From assembly GCF_009828055.1 (NCBI RefSeq), contig NZ_WTYB01000001.1, positions 697,183 to 761,182 on the forward strand: DNA of 64,000 bases, in the 5' to 3' direction. Of the stretch, positions 18,530-26,217 are shown one piece after another. Numbering within the stretch: position 1 is the stretch's first letter; each line of letters opens with the position of its first letter. Position numbers and translations under genes: made by a program. The notes below the pieces were generated by a model. That model was not told the DNA's origin. It saw only the letters and a program-made list of their open reading frames with translations, and did no database searches. The stretch is from Erythrobacter ramosus (GTDB lineage Bacteria; Pseudomonadota; Alphaproteobacteria; Sphingomonadales; Sphingomonadaceae).

Positions 18530-18555
18530 GTGCCCGAGTCTCCCGGGCGGCAAAA

Positions 18556-18590
18556 GAAAAGGGCGGCTCCCTTCCGGGGCCGCCCTTTTC
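18556..18590. terminator. Bidirectional intrinsic terminator
   Basis: Perfect 12-bp stem GAAAAGGGCGGC (18556-18567) with GCCGCCCTTTTC (18579-18590). T-rich on the + side and A-rich on the left, so it serves both the small membrane protein on + and rpsI on -, whose stop is 22 bp away. Confidence 0.9.
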
Positions 18591-18611
18591 TGTATCCCTT
18601 GCGGGAAGAGC

Positions 18612-19127
18612 TTAACGCTTCGAGAACTGGAAGCTGCGGCGAGCCTTGGCCTTGCCGTACTTCTTACGCTCGACCACGCGGCTGTCGCGGGTGAGGAAGC
18701 CTTCCGCCTTCACTGCGCTGCGCAGTTCCGGTTCGTACTTGCTCAGCGCCTGAGCGATGCCATGCTTCACAGCGCCGGCCTGACCCGACAACCCGCCACC
18801 GCGCACGGTGCAGATCACATCGTACTGGCCGGTGCGGTCCGTGATGGTGAAGGGCTGGTTGATCACCAGACGCAGGGTCGGACGCGCGAAATAGGTTTCC
18901 TGATCGCGGCCGTTGATGGTGATCTTGCCGGTGCCCGGCTTGACCCACACGCGGGCAACCGCATCCTTGCGGCGACCGGTGGCATAGGACCGGCCCTGCG
19001 CGTCGATTTCACGGTCACGCAGCGGCATGGCAACGCGGGCGATTTCAGCAGCGTCGCCCTGCGGCACGCCAGCGGCGATGTCCTTCAGATCGGCGAGATC
19101 CGAGACGGTGGTGGTTTCATCGGACAT
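18612..19127 (-). CDS. rpsI: 30S ribosomal protein S9
   Basis: 171 aa. The S9 core begins near residue 45 ([19 protein letters not shown]) and ends with the invariant SKR that reaches the P-site tRNA. The N-terminal extension of about 40 residues ([16 protein letters not shown]) is longer than in E. coli S9 but common in alphaproteobacteria. Its ATG overlaps the rplM stop by one base, the standard L13-S9 operon. Confidence 0.97.
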   Translation of the reverse strand: MSDETTTVSDLADLKDIAAGVPQGDAAEIARVAMPLRDREIDAQGRSYATGRRKDAVARVWVKPGTGKITINGRDQETYFARPTLRLVINQPFTITDRTGQYDVICTVRGGGLSGQAGAVKHGIAQALSKYEPELRSAVKAEGFLTRDSRVVERKKYGKAKARRSFQFSKR

Positions 19128-19606
19128 TATGCGGCCACCTTGTTCTTGCGGTTCATGGAAGCGACGTCGAGCACCTGCGGCTTCTGGCCGTCATGCGGGT
19201 GTTCGGTGCCGACATAGAGGTGCAGCGCACGCATCTGATCACGGCCGAGCGGGCCGCGCGGGATCATCCGCTCGATCGCCTTTTCAAGCACACGCTCGGG
19301 GAAACGACCGCCGAGCACCTTGGCCGGGGTGGTTTCCTTGATGCCGCCGGGGTGACCGGTGTGCTTGTAATAGATCTTGTTGCCCATCTTGTTGCCGGTG
19401 AACTTCACCTTCTCAACGTTGATGATGATTACGTGATCGCCGCAATCGACGTGCGGGGTGTAGGTCGGCTTGGTCTTGCCGCGCAGGATGTTGGCGACGA
19501 TCGCGGCGAGGCGACCGACGACGAGACCGTCGGCGTCGATGATGTGCCAGTTCTTTTCGACCTCGGCCGGTTTGATCGACCGGGTCTGCTTGCTGAGCGC
19601 CTTCAT
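19127..19606 (-). CDS. rplM: 50S ribosomal protein L13
   Basis: 159 aa. L13 signatures are visible: [16 protein letters not shown] near the N terminus and [10 protein letters not shown] with LHLYVG. ATG 19606 has AAGGACA upstream; the frame continues open to 19792 but without ribosomal similarity. A plausible promoter (TTGACT, 17 bp, CATCTG) lies in the 158-bp gap after cutA, so transcription is probably independent of cutA. Confidence 0.97.
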   Translation of the reverse strand: MKALSKQTRSIKPAEVEKNWHIIDADGLVVGRLAAIVANILRGKTKPTYTPHVDCGDHVIIINVEKVKFTGNKMGNKIYYKHTGHPGGIKETTPAKVLGGRFPERVLEKAIERMIPRGPLGRDQMRALHLYVGTEHPHDGQKPQVLDVASMNRKNKVAA

Positions 19607-19764
19607 GGCATGTGTCCTTGGTTCGAAACTGTTCTGCCGGCAAATGTCCGGGAGAATCGCCCCCACGCGGCACACGGCCGAGCGGAGAAGTGGGGCGCAG
19701 ATGTCGCCGACACCCGTAAAAGTCAAGCAAAAGCGCCATTTCGCGATGCGGTAAAATAATACCG

Positions 19765-20082
19765 CTAGTTGGAAACGGCTCCGGCCAGCCATGTGAGCGT
19801 TGCCGGATGGGCCTCATCGACGCGCCAACCGAGAATGGCGGGCGTATCGTAGGGATGCAGCTCACCGACCCGCTCGACCACGTCATCCAGCCGCTCGGCG
19901 ATGGTTTTGAACAGCACGGCGGTCTCGGTGCCCGAAGCGCGGGTCCCCTCCCACACGAAGCGGGATTCGATAGTGCCTAGGATATTGGCGCAGGCGATAA
20001 GCCCTTCATCGAGCAGCGTGTCGGCAGCGGCGCGGGCGCTTTCAACGTCGGGGAAGGGGCACCACACAAGCGCGGCGGCCAT
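19765..20082 (-). CDS. cutA: Divalent cation tolerance protein CutA
   Basis: 105 aa trimeric PII-like protein; the exact role is unsettled despite the historical copper-tolerance name. Family features: [17 protein letters not shown] at the start, [14 protein letters not shown] in the middle and [10 protein letters not shown] near the end. Its ATG overlaps the ctaA stop (ATGA), so it is co-translated with heme A synthase, where copper/cytochrome-oxidase assembly could link the two (inference). Confidence 0.9.
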   Translation of the reverse strand: MAAALVWCPFPDVESARAAADTLLDEGLIACANILGTIESRFVWEGTRASGTETAVLFKTIAERLDDVVERVGELHPYDTPAILGWRVDEAHPATLTWLAGAVSN

Positions 20083-21164
20083 CAGGCGGTCACTCCGCCT
20101 TGCCGTGCGACTCCGTTGCTATGCATTGCCCAGACCGTCGCTGCCACCGTCAGCGCGCCGACCAGTTGGTGCGCGGCGGCGATCCACAGGGAGACCCCGC
20201 TCATCACGGTCGCAATCCCCAGCAGCACCATCGTCCCGAAGGCGGTGTGCACCGCAATGCTCGCGAACCGATCCGTCTTGCGCACCGCCCGTCCCAGCCA
20301 CACCAGCGCCGCGACGGCCACCCACGCCCACCAGCGGTGGAGGAAATGGAGCAGGAAGGGATCATGCGTCACCGTCCACAGCGCGCCTTGCGACCAGTCC
20401 ACCTCGGGCAGCAGCCGCCCGTTCATCAGCGGCCAGTCATTGGCGGCAAGACCCGCATTGAGCCCAGCCACCCACGCGCCGAGCAGCAGCTGGACAAATA
20501 ATACGCCCGCTACCAGCGCCGCCCCCGCCGTCAGCGGTGCCGATCGCGCAGCAGGATCGCGGGCGAGCAGGCGCAAATCGCGCGACGTCCACACCAGCCC
20601 TGCCAGCAGGAACAGCGCCGTCAGCAAATGCGCTGAGAGGCGGAAATGGCTCACATCCGTCAGGTTGGTATTCCCGACGCCCGAGGACACCATGTACCAG
20701 CCCAGCGCCCCCTGCCCGAGGATCAGCGTGAACATCGCCGCCAGCCGCCAGCCATAACCCGCCGGGATCGCCCGCCGCGCCGCAAACACGATCAGCGGCA
20801 GCAGATAAGCGAGCCCGATCACCCGTCCGAGGATGCGGTGAAACCATTCCCAGAAGAAGATGAACTTGAATGCGGCCAGATCCATGCCGGCCGGGCCGCT
20901 TTCCATCCGGAACTCGGCGGTGAGCCGGTATTTGGCGAATTCGGTCTGCCATGCCGCCTCATTCAAGGGCGGGAGGATGCCGCTGACCACGTTCCATTCA
21001 GTGATCGAAAGGCCGCTCTCCGTCAGCCGGGTAATCCCGCCGACGACCACGATGCCCACCACCAGCAGCGCAACCAGCTCCAGCCAGCGCGCAATCGCCA
21101 GGGGCCGGGCGCGGGTTTGCGGGGCGGGCTTGAACAGGTTCGACACGGAGGCGGAGGTGGCCAT
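20082..21164 (-). CDS. ctaA: Heme A synthase, COX15/CtaA family
   Basis: Converts heme O to heme A for aa3-type cytochrome oxidase. 360 aa with about eight membrane helices; characteristic GGITRLTESGLSITEWNVV after the first helix, histidine ligands in FHRILGRVIGL and LHRWWAWVA. ATG 21164 (MATSASVSNLF) is chosen; the open frame runs on to 21254 without membrane-protein character. Followed by overlapping cutA. Confidence 0.92.
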   Translation of the reverse strand: MATSASVSNLFKPAPQTRARPLAIARWLELVALLVVGIVVVGGITRLTESGLSITEWNVVSGILPPLNEAAWQTEFAKYRLTAEFRMESGPAGMDLAAFKFIFFWEWFHRILGRVIGLAYLLPLIVFAARRAIPAGYGWRLAAMFTLILGQGALGWYMVSSGVGNTNLTDVSHFRLSAHLLTALFLLAGLVWTSRDLRLLARDPAARSAPLTAGAALVAGVLFVQLLLGAWVAGLNAGLAANDWPLMNGRLLPEVDWSQGALWTVTHDPFLLHFLHRWWAWVAVAALVWLGRAVRKTDRFASIAVHTAFGTMVLLGIATVMSGVSLWIAAAHQLVGALTVAATVWAMHSNGVARQGGVTA

Positions 21165-21253
21165 AGTGGCTCGCTCTTTGTGCCGCGCGCCGCGCCAGTG
21201 CAAGCCTGTTCGGCGCAAATGCAAATGCTCTGCGCGCAAGTCCGCCTTGCACA

Positions 21254-21270
21254 ATGTAACAACATTACAT
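21254..21270. promoter_or_regulatory. Dyad between ctaA and merC-like gene, Zur/Fur-like
   Basis: ATGTAA-CAACA-TTACAT, a perfect 6-bp inverted repeat 16 bp before the ATG of the MerC protein. AT-rich dyads of this shape are typical of zinc or iron regulators in alphaproteobacteria; assignment to Zur is a guess from shape and from the MerC neighbour. Confidence 0.4.
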
Positions 21271-21286
21271 ATGTGCGGCTGAGATC

Positions 21287-21676
21287 ATGCCCCACAATGC
21301 GCTTCCCCCTGCGAGTCGGACCTCGCTCCGTCGCCGACTCGATCAGCTGGGAATCGGGCTGGCGGGCCTGTGCGCGGTGCATTGTCTGGCCACGCTGTTT
21401 CTGGTTTCGGCGCTGGGGCTGGGCGGGCATTTCCTGCTGGAAGAAAACATCCACCGTATCGGCCTGCTGCTGGCGCTGATCGTGGCAGCGGTTGCGATCG
21501 GCTGGGGTCTGCTGCGCCACGGGCGGATGCTGCCGTTCCTGGTCGCAGTGGTCGGTCTGGTGCTGATGGCAGCCGCGCTGGTGGTGCCGCATGGGACCAA
21601 CGAATTCCTGCTGACGCTGGTGGGCGTGGCGCTGGTCTCGGTCGGCCATGTGCTGAACCTGCGCGCCGCACGCTGA
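21287..21676 (+). CDS. MerC domain-containing membrane protein
   Basis: 129 aa with four predicted membrane helices (about residues 22-45, 55-73, 80-97, 103-122). The cysteine pair CAVHC in the first helix matches the metal-binding pair of MerC. In sphingomonads MerC-like proteins are often metal-regulated rather than part of a mercury operon; there is no merA or merR here. The dyad at 21254-21270 lies directly upstream. Confidence 0.8.
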   Translation: MPHNALPPASRTSLRRRLDQLGIGLAGLCAVHCLATLFLVSALGLGGHFLLEENIHRIGLLLALIVAAVAIGWGLLRHGRMLPFLVAVVGLVLMAAALVVPHGTNEFLLTLVGVALVSVGHVLNLRAAR

Positions 21677-21736
21677 CGCGCTCATCCAAACGCAGCCTCT
21701 CAAAACACTTGGGTTGCAGCCTTGGCCTGAGCGCCT

Positions 21737-22726
21737 ATGTCCCGTGCCATGACGAAGAGCCTTACCCTGAACGGCGCGCCGCACCGTTCCGCCGCCGCCA
21801 CCATCGCCGATCTGGTCCGCGAACTCGACCTTGCGCCCGAGAAAGTCGCGGTGGAACGCAACGGCGAAATCGTCCCGCGCTCGACGCTGAGTGACGCGCC
21901 ACTGGCGGATGGCGACAGGCTGGAAATCGTGCACTTCGTCGGCGGGGGCGATCACGCCGCGGATACCTGGACCGTAGCGGGTCGCACCTTCACCTCGCGG
22001 CTGATCGTCGGCACCGGCAAGTACAAGAGCTTCGAACAGAACGCGGCAGCCGTTGAGGCTTCGGGCGCAGAGATCGTCACCGTCGCGGTGCGGCGCGTGA
22101 ACGTCTCCGATCCCAAAGCGCCGATGCTGACCGATTTCATCGATCCCAAGAAAATCACCTACCTCCCCAACACCGCCGGCTGCTTCACCGGCGAGGATGC
22201 GGTGCGCACCTTGCGGTTGGCGCGTGAGGCTGGGGGCTGGGATCTGGTCAAGCTTGAGGTTTTGGGCGAAGCGCGGACGCTTTATCCCGATATGCGCGAG
22301 ACGCTGAAGGCGACAGAAGTACTGGCCAAGGAGGGCTTCTTGCCCATGGTCTATTGCGCCGATGATCCGATTGCGGCGAAGCAGTTAGAAGACGCGGGCG
22401 CGGTGGCGATCATGCCGCTCGGCGCGCCAATCGGTTCGGGTCTCGGCATCCAGAACCGGGTGATGATCCGCCTGATCGTCGAGGGCGCGAAGGTGCCGGT
22501 ACTGGTCGATGCGGGCGTCGGCACGGCGTCCGACGCAGCGGTCGGCATGGAGCTCGGCTGCGACGGGATCCTGATGAACACCGCCATCGCCGAGGCGAAA
22601 GACCCGATCCGCATGGCCCGCGCCATGAAACTCGCGGTCGAGGCCGGGCGCGAGGCCTATCTGGCGGGCCGTATGGCGCGGCGGATGTATGCGGACCCCT
22701 CCTCCCCGCTCGCGGGATTGATCTAA
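21737..22726 (+). CDS. thiG: Fused sulfur carrier ThiS / thiazole synthase ThiG
   Basis: 329 aa bifunctional protein of thiamine synthesis. Residues 1-70 are a ThiS ubiquitin-like domain ending in the diglycine motif (IVHFVGGG); from about residue 80 ThiG follows, starting [20 protein letters not shown]. The Schiff-base Lys in DLVKLEVLG lies near residue 171, and [14 protein letters not shown] and [12 protein letters not shown] complete the barrel. The ThiS diglycine, normally a free C terminus, is internal here. ATG 21749 is an alternative start. No other thi genes adjoin. Confidence 0.93.
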   Translation: MSRAMTKSLTLNGAPHRSAAATIADLVRELDLAPEKVAVERNGEIVPRSTLSDAPLADGDRLEIVHFVGGGDHAADTWTVAGRTFTSRLIVGTGKYKSFEQNAAAVEASGAEIVTVAVRRVNVSDPKAPMLTDFIDPKKITYLPNTAGCFTGEDAVRTLRLAREAGGWDLVKLEVLGEARTLYPDMRETLKATEVLAKEGFLPMVYCADDPIAAKQLEDAGAVAIMPLGAPIGSGLGIQNRVMIRLIVEGAKVPVLVDAGVGTASDAAVGMELGCDGILMNTAIAEAKDPIRMARAMKLAVEAGREAYLAGRMARRMYADPSSPLAGLI

Positions 22727-22728
22727 AG

Positions 22729-22869
22729 GGGTTCGCGCCAAGTCGCCAAGGGGCCAAGATGGGTCACTTGCGGCGAAGCCGCATTTCTCATTGACTATGG
22801 CGCAAGTTGAAAGACTGCGCCTGCGGCGCGGGCTGCCCTCTTGGCCCCTTGGCGACTTGGCGCGAACCC
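22729..22869. repeat. Perfect 31-bp inverted repeat enclosing 79 bp
   Basis: 22729-22759 is the exact reverse complement of 22839-22869. Each arm consists largely of tandem units CGCCAAGT, CGCCAAGG, GGCCAAGA. The interior (22760-22838) is non-coding, with a small GCGGC-GAA-GCCGC hairpin. The element begins 2 bp after the thiSG stop and could form a very stable 31-bp stem acting as terminator, or be a MITE-like mobile repeat. No target-site duplication is evident. Confidence 0.85.
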
Positions 22870-22879
22870 ACCTGACTAC

Positions 22880-22894
22880 CTAACCTTAAATTAA
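22880..22894 (+). promoter_or_regulatory. Near-consensus CtrA box
   Basis: CTAA-N7-TTAA followed by CC, one mismatch from the CtrA consensus TTAA-N7-TTAA, 45 bp before the start of the unknown gene at 22939. CtrA is the cell-cycle master regulator of alphaproteobacteria. Evidence is the motif only. Confidence 0.4.
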
Positions 22895-22938
22895 CCATGC
22901 TCTGCGACAGTTCTCCCTGTCTGAAGGAGACATGCGCC

Positions 22939-23451
22939 ATGATGATGCCGATTGCCGAAATGCGGGAATTTGCCGGGTTCGCCCCGGCCGAACAGCGTTA
23001 CATCAAGCGCAGCCTCGACATCGGCCTCGCCCGCACCGACGCGTTCCGCCGCTGGGGCCGCAGCGAGAGCGAGAATACCGCGATCCGCCGCCAATATGTC
23101 GCCTATCAGGATCTGAAGTCCCTGCGCGCGCTGATCCCGCACGAAGGCACCCCGCAGGAGGTCGAACGCTTCCTCGGCAAGCTGGTGCGGGTTGCTGCCT
23201 TCGATCTGGAGCAGGAGCGGCTGGGGTGCTTTTCGGCTTTCCGGTTCCTCTATGAACGCCTGCTCGGTGCCCGCGCGCGGCCCTATCTGCCCGCCGCCTT
23301 CTGCGCTGCCGCCGCACTGCCCTCGATCCGCCCGGAACGCCGCAAGCTGCTGCTACAAAGCTTGAGCGAAGCCGCAGCCACCGCGCCCGGCTGGTCGACA
23401 CGCGAGCCGGGGTTCCTTCCCGAATATGTGGACGACTTCGAAGCGGCATAA
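22939..23451 (+). CDS. Conserved-looking hypothetical protein
   Basis: 170 aa soluble protein, not recognised. Largely helical and rich in Arg/Ala/Leu; no signal peptide or membrane segment. A block near the N terminus (AEQRYIKRSLDIGLARTDAF) looks like a helical repeat. GAAGGAGA stands 8 bp before ATG 22939, supporting the start. A near-CtrA box lies upstream. A gene for a small ribbon-helix-helix protein follows 18 bp later and may be in the same transcript. Confidence 0.7.
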   Translation: MMMPIAEMREFAGFAPAEQRYIKRSLDIGLARTDAFRRWGRSESENTAIRRQYVAYQDLKSLRALIPHEGTPQEVERFLGKLVRVAAFDLEQERLGCFSAFRFLYERLLGARARPYLPAAFCAAAALPSIRPERRKLLLQSLSEAAATAPGWSTREPGFLPEYVDDFEAA

Positions 23452-23469
23452 GTGTAGATGGGGGCAAGC

Positions 23470-23706
23470 ATGGACTCCCCCTATCACCCCCCGGTCAAAC
23501 GCTCGCTGAGTATTGCGGGCCACCAGACCTCGATCAGCCTTGAACCGCTGTTCTGGGACATGCTGAAGAGCGCAGCCGCACGCGAGGGGCTGGCGATTGC
23601 CGCCTTGGTTGCCCGCATAGATGCCGAGCGGATCAAGTCACCCACGCCTCCGGGTCTGGCCAGTGCGATCCGGGTGTGGCTGGTGGTGAAAAGCCCCCTC
23701 CCTTGA
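23470..23706 (+). CDS. Ribbon-helix-helix domain protein
   Basis: 78 aa. Resembles the RHH_4 family: VKRSLSIAGHQTSISLEPLF as the strand and first helix, followed by FWDMLKSAAAREGLAIAALV. Probably a DNA-binding dimer; target unknown. GGGG precedes ATG 23470; ATG 23458 is an in-frame alternative. Its last codons overlap the terminator of the convergent murA gene. Confidence 0.72.
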   Translation: MDSPYHPPVKRSLSIAGHQTSISLEPLFWDMLKSAAAREGLAIAALVARIDAERIKSPTPPGLASAIRVWLVVKSPLP

Positions 23707-23715
23707 GGGAGGGGA
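23694..23715 (-). terminator. Intrinsic terminator for murA
   Basis: Stem CCCCTCCC (23695-23702) with GGGAGGGG (23707-23714) and a TTGA loop. On the minus strand the stem is followed by GGCTTTTC, a short U-tract. It lies 10 bp past the murA stop and within the 3' end of the convergent ribbon-helix-helix gene. Confidence 0.75.
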
Positions 23716-23723
23716 GTAAAGGC

Positions 23724-25004
23724 TCAATCATCCACCCGTTCGATATCCGCTCCCACCAGCTGCAACTTCTCTTCCAGCCGCTCATACCCGCGATCAAGGT
23801 GATAGAGCCGCCGCACGGTCGTCTCCCCCTCGGCAGCGAGTGCAGCGATGACTAGGCTCATCGAGGCGCGCAGATCGGTCGCCATGACTTCCGCGCCGGT
23901 CAGGCGATCGACACCCTTGACGATCGCGGTGCGGCCTTCGGTGGTGATGTCCGCGCCCATGCGTGCCAGTTCCGGCACGTGCATGAAGCGGTTTTCGAAG
24001 ATCGTTTCCTTCAGCACGCTTGCGCCTTCGGCCTTGCACAATAGCGCCATCAGCTGCGCCTGCATATCGGTGGCAAGGCCGGGGTAGGGCGCGGTGGTGA
24101 GGTTGGTCGCTTTCAGCGCGCCGTTCGCGCCCACGGTGATGCTCTTGGCGTCCCACGTCACGTCGCAGCCAATGGCCTGCAAAGCGTGGATCGTCGCCAT
24201 CATGTCGTCAGCCTTGGCGCCTTCCAAGCGCACTTCGCCCCCCGTGATCGCGGCAGCGCAGGCGTAGGAGCCGGCCTCGATCCGGTCAGGCATGACGCGG
24301 TAGGTCGCGCCGTGCAGCCGCTTCACGCCGTGGATAGTGAGGTTGGAGGTGCCGATCCCTTCGATCTCTGCGCCCATCGCGACGAGCATGTTGCAGAGGT
24401 CGACGATCTCCGGCTCACGCGCGGCGTTGAACAAGCGGCTGGTGCCGTTCGCCAGCACCGCGGCCATCAGCGCATTTTCGGTCGCGCCGACGCTCACCAC
24501 CGGGAAGTCGAAGTCCCCGCCCGGCATCCCGCCATCGGGCTGGATCGCGCGGACGTAACCGGCCGCCAGCTCGATCTTGGCCCCGAAGGCTTCCAACGCC
24601 TTGAGGTGCAAATCGATCGGGCGGTTCCCGATCGCGCAGCCGCCGGGCATTGAGACAGTCGCCTCGCCGCTGCGGGCGAGCATCGGGCCGAGCACCAGGA
24701 TCGACGCGCGCATCTTGCGCACCAGATCATAGGGGGCAACGTTCGAAGTGATCCGCGTCGCCTCAAGGCTCATCACCCGGCCGAAATCCTCCGGGCGCGT
24801 GCCCTGGATCACCGTCGTGACGCCAAACTGATTCATCAGGTGCTGGAACCCGTCGATATCCGCCAGCCGCGGCAGGTTGCGCAGCGTCAGCGGTTCCTCG
24901 GTCAGCAGCGCGCATGGAATGAGCGTCAACGCCGCATTCTTCGCGCCGGAGATCGGGATGGTGCCGGAAAGGCGGTTGCCGCCGCGGATGATGAGTTTGT
25001 CCAT
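23724..25004 (-). CDS. murA: UDP-N-acetylglucosamine 1-carboxyvinyltransferase
   Basis: First committed step of peptidoglycan synthesis: enolpyruvyl transfer from PEP to UDP-GlcNAc; target of fosfomycin. 426 aa, normal length. The active-site loop carries the catalytic Cys ([14 protein letters not shown], near residue 121), and the N terminus has ISGAKNAAL with the substrate-binding Lys. Monocistronic, with its own terminator. Confidence 0.96.
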   Translation of the reverse strand: MDKLIIRGGNRLSGTIPISGAKNAALTLIPCALLTEEPLTLRNLPRLADIDGFQHLMNQFGVTTVIQGTRPEDFGRVMSLEATRITSNVAPYDLVRKMRASILVLGPMLARSGEATVSMPGGCAIGNRPIDLHLKALEAFGAKIELAAGYVRAIQPDGGMPGGDFDFPVVSVGATENALMAAVLANGTSRLFNAAREPEIVDLCNMLVAMGAEIEGIGTSNLTIHGVKRLHGATYRVMPDRIEAGSYACAAAITGGEVRLEGAKADDMMATIHALQAIGCDVTWDAKSITVGANGALKATNLTTAPYPGLATDMQAQLMALLCKAEGASVLKETIFENRFMHVPELARMGADITTEGRTAIVKGVDRLTGAEVMATDLRASMSLVIAALAAEGETTVRRLYHLDRGYERLEEKLQLVGADIERVDD

Positions 25005-25139
25005 GATTCCGCCTTAGCGAAAAGTGCCTTTCGTGCAACTCGCCGGGGCCGGTTTCCGATCAATCATTGACCTCGGTTATGGCGCAAGGCACGAGGCGCG
25101 GGACACAAGGCAACCAGAAGCAAGCAACGAGGGCAGTGC

Positions 25140-26018
25140 ATGTCTCCCAAGCCGATCCGGAAAGCCGTTTTCCCCGTAGCCGGTCTTGGCACCCGCTTCC
25201 TGCCCGCCACCAAGGTGGTGCCCAAGGAGCTGCTTCCTGTCGTTGATCGTCCGCTGATCCAGTATGCGGTGGACGAAGCGCGCGAGGCGGGGATCGAACA
25301 GATGATCTTCGTCACCGGGCGCGGGAAGACCGGGATTGTCGAACACTTCGACATCGCGTTTGAACTCGAACAGACGTTGAGCGAGCGCGGCAAGGACCTG
25401 TCGGTGCTCGATTGCACCCGCGCCACGCCCGGCGATATCATCGCGGTGCGCCAGCAGGTGCCGCTGGGCTTGGGCCACGCGATCTGGTGCGCCCGTGCGA
25501 TTGTCGGGGACGAGCCGTTTGCGATCTTCCTCCCTGACGAGCTGATGGTCGCCCGCGAAGGCGGCACCGGATGCATGAAGCAGATGGTCGAGGCATATGA
25601 GCAGGTTGGCGGAAACCTCATCTCCGTGCTCGAAGTGCCGATGGCGCAGGTCTCGTCTTATGGCGTGATCGACCCCGGCGCTGCGAATGGCGCGCTGACC
25701 GAGGTGCGCGGGCTGGTGGAGAAGCCGCGCCAAGCCGACGCGCCATCCAACAAGATCGTCTCGGGCCGCTACATCCTCCAGCCCGAGGTGATGCGGGTGC
25801 TGGAGAACCAGGGCAAGGGCGCGGGCGGCGAGATCCAGCTGACCGACGCGATGGCCAAGATGATCGGCACCCAGCCGTTTCATGCCGTGACCTTCGACGG
25901 CGCCCGGTACGACTGCGGCAGCAAGGTCGGGTTCGTCGAAGCGACCCTCGCCATCGCGCTCGCACGCCCCGACATGGGCGCGGAGGTGCGGGCGATTGCG
26001 CTGGACTTGCTGAAGTAG
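25140..26018 (+). CDS. galU: UTP-glucose-1-phosphate uridylyltransferase
   Basis: Makes UDP-glucose for surface polysaccharides. 292 aa. The nucleotidyltransferase signature GLGTRFLPATKVVPKE is at residues 15-30; FVTGRGK and the metal-binding LPDEL follow. Divergent from murA. The 199 bp after its stop hold no gene; a GC-rich imperfect palindrome near 26095-26120 may terminate it. Confidence 0.95.
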   Translation: MSPKPIRKAVFPVAGLGTRFLPATKVVPKELLPVVDRPLIQYAVDEAREAGIEQMIFVTGRGKTGIVEHFDIAFELEQTLSERGKDLSVLDCTRATPGDIIAVRQQVPLGLGHAIWCARAIVGDEPFAIFLPDELMVAREGGTGCMKQMVEAYEQVGGNLISVLEVPMAQVSSYGVIDPGAANGALTEVRGLVEKPRQADAPSNKIVSGRYILQPEVMRVLENQGKGAGGEIQLTDAMAKMIGTQPFHAVTFDGARYDCGSKVGFVEATLAIALARPDMGAEVRAIALDLLK

Positions 26019-26217
26019 CCCTGCCCGCCCGCCATTCCGTTCAGGTTCGCAGGCTCTTGAGACACATGAGACACTGTCCAGAACAGGAAAACCCCCCGCC
26101 CGCACGCGGCTGCGGGGCGGCGAACAAGCGGTAGTTCAAGGCAGCGAGCGGGGACCATCGCCCGCGATCCTGCCACCGGCACGCCGAGTAGGAAAGCGCG
26201 CCGCCTGTCTCTTCGCC

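Noticed and set aside
21677..21736. TPP riboswitch before thiSG
   Set aside because: Only 60 bp are available and none of the TPP aptamer core (such as CUGAGA) is arranged as required; CCTGAGCGCC alone is not enough.
26019..26217. Boundary or attachment repeat for an island carrying the MmeI-like gene
   Set aside because: No matching repeat is seen on the other side (29167-29219), and no integrase or transposase is present.
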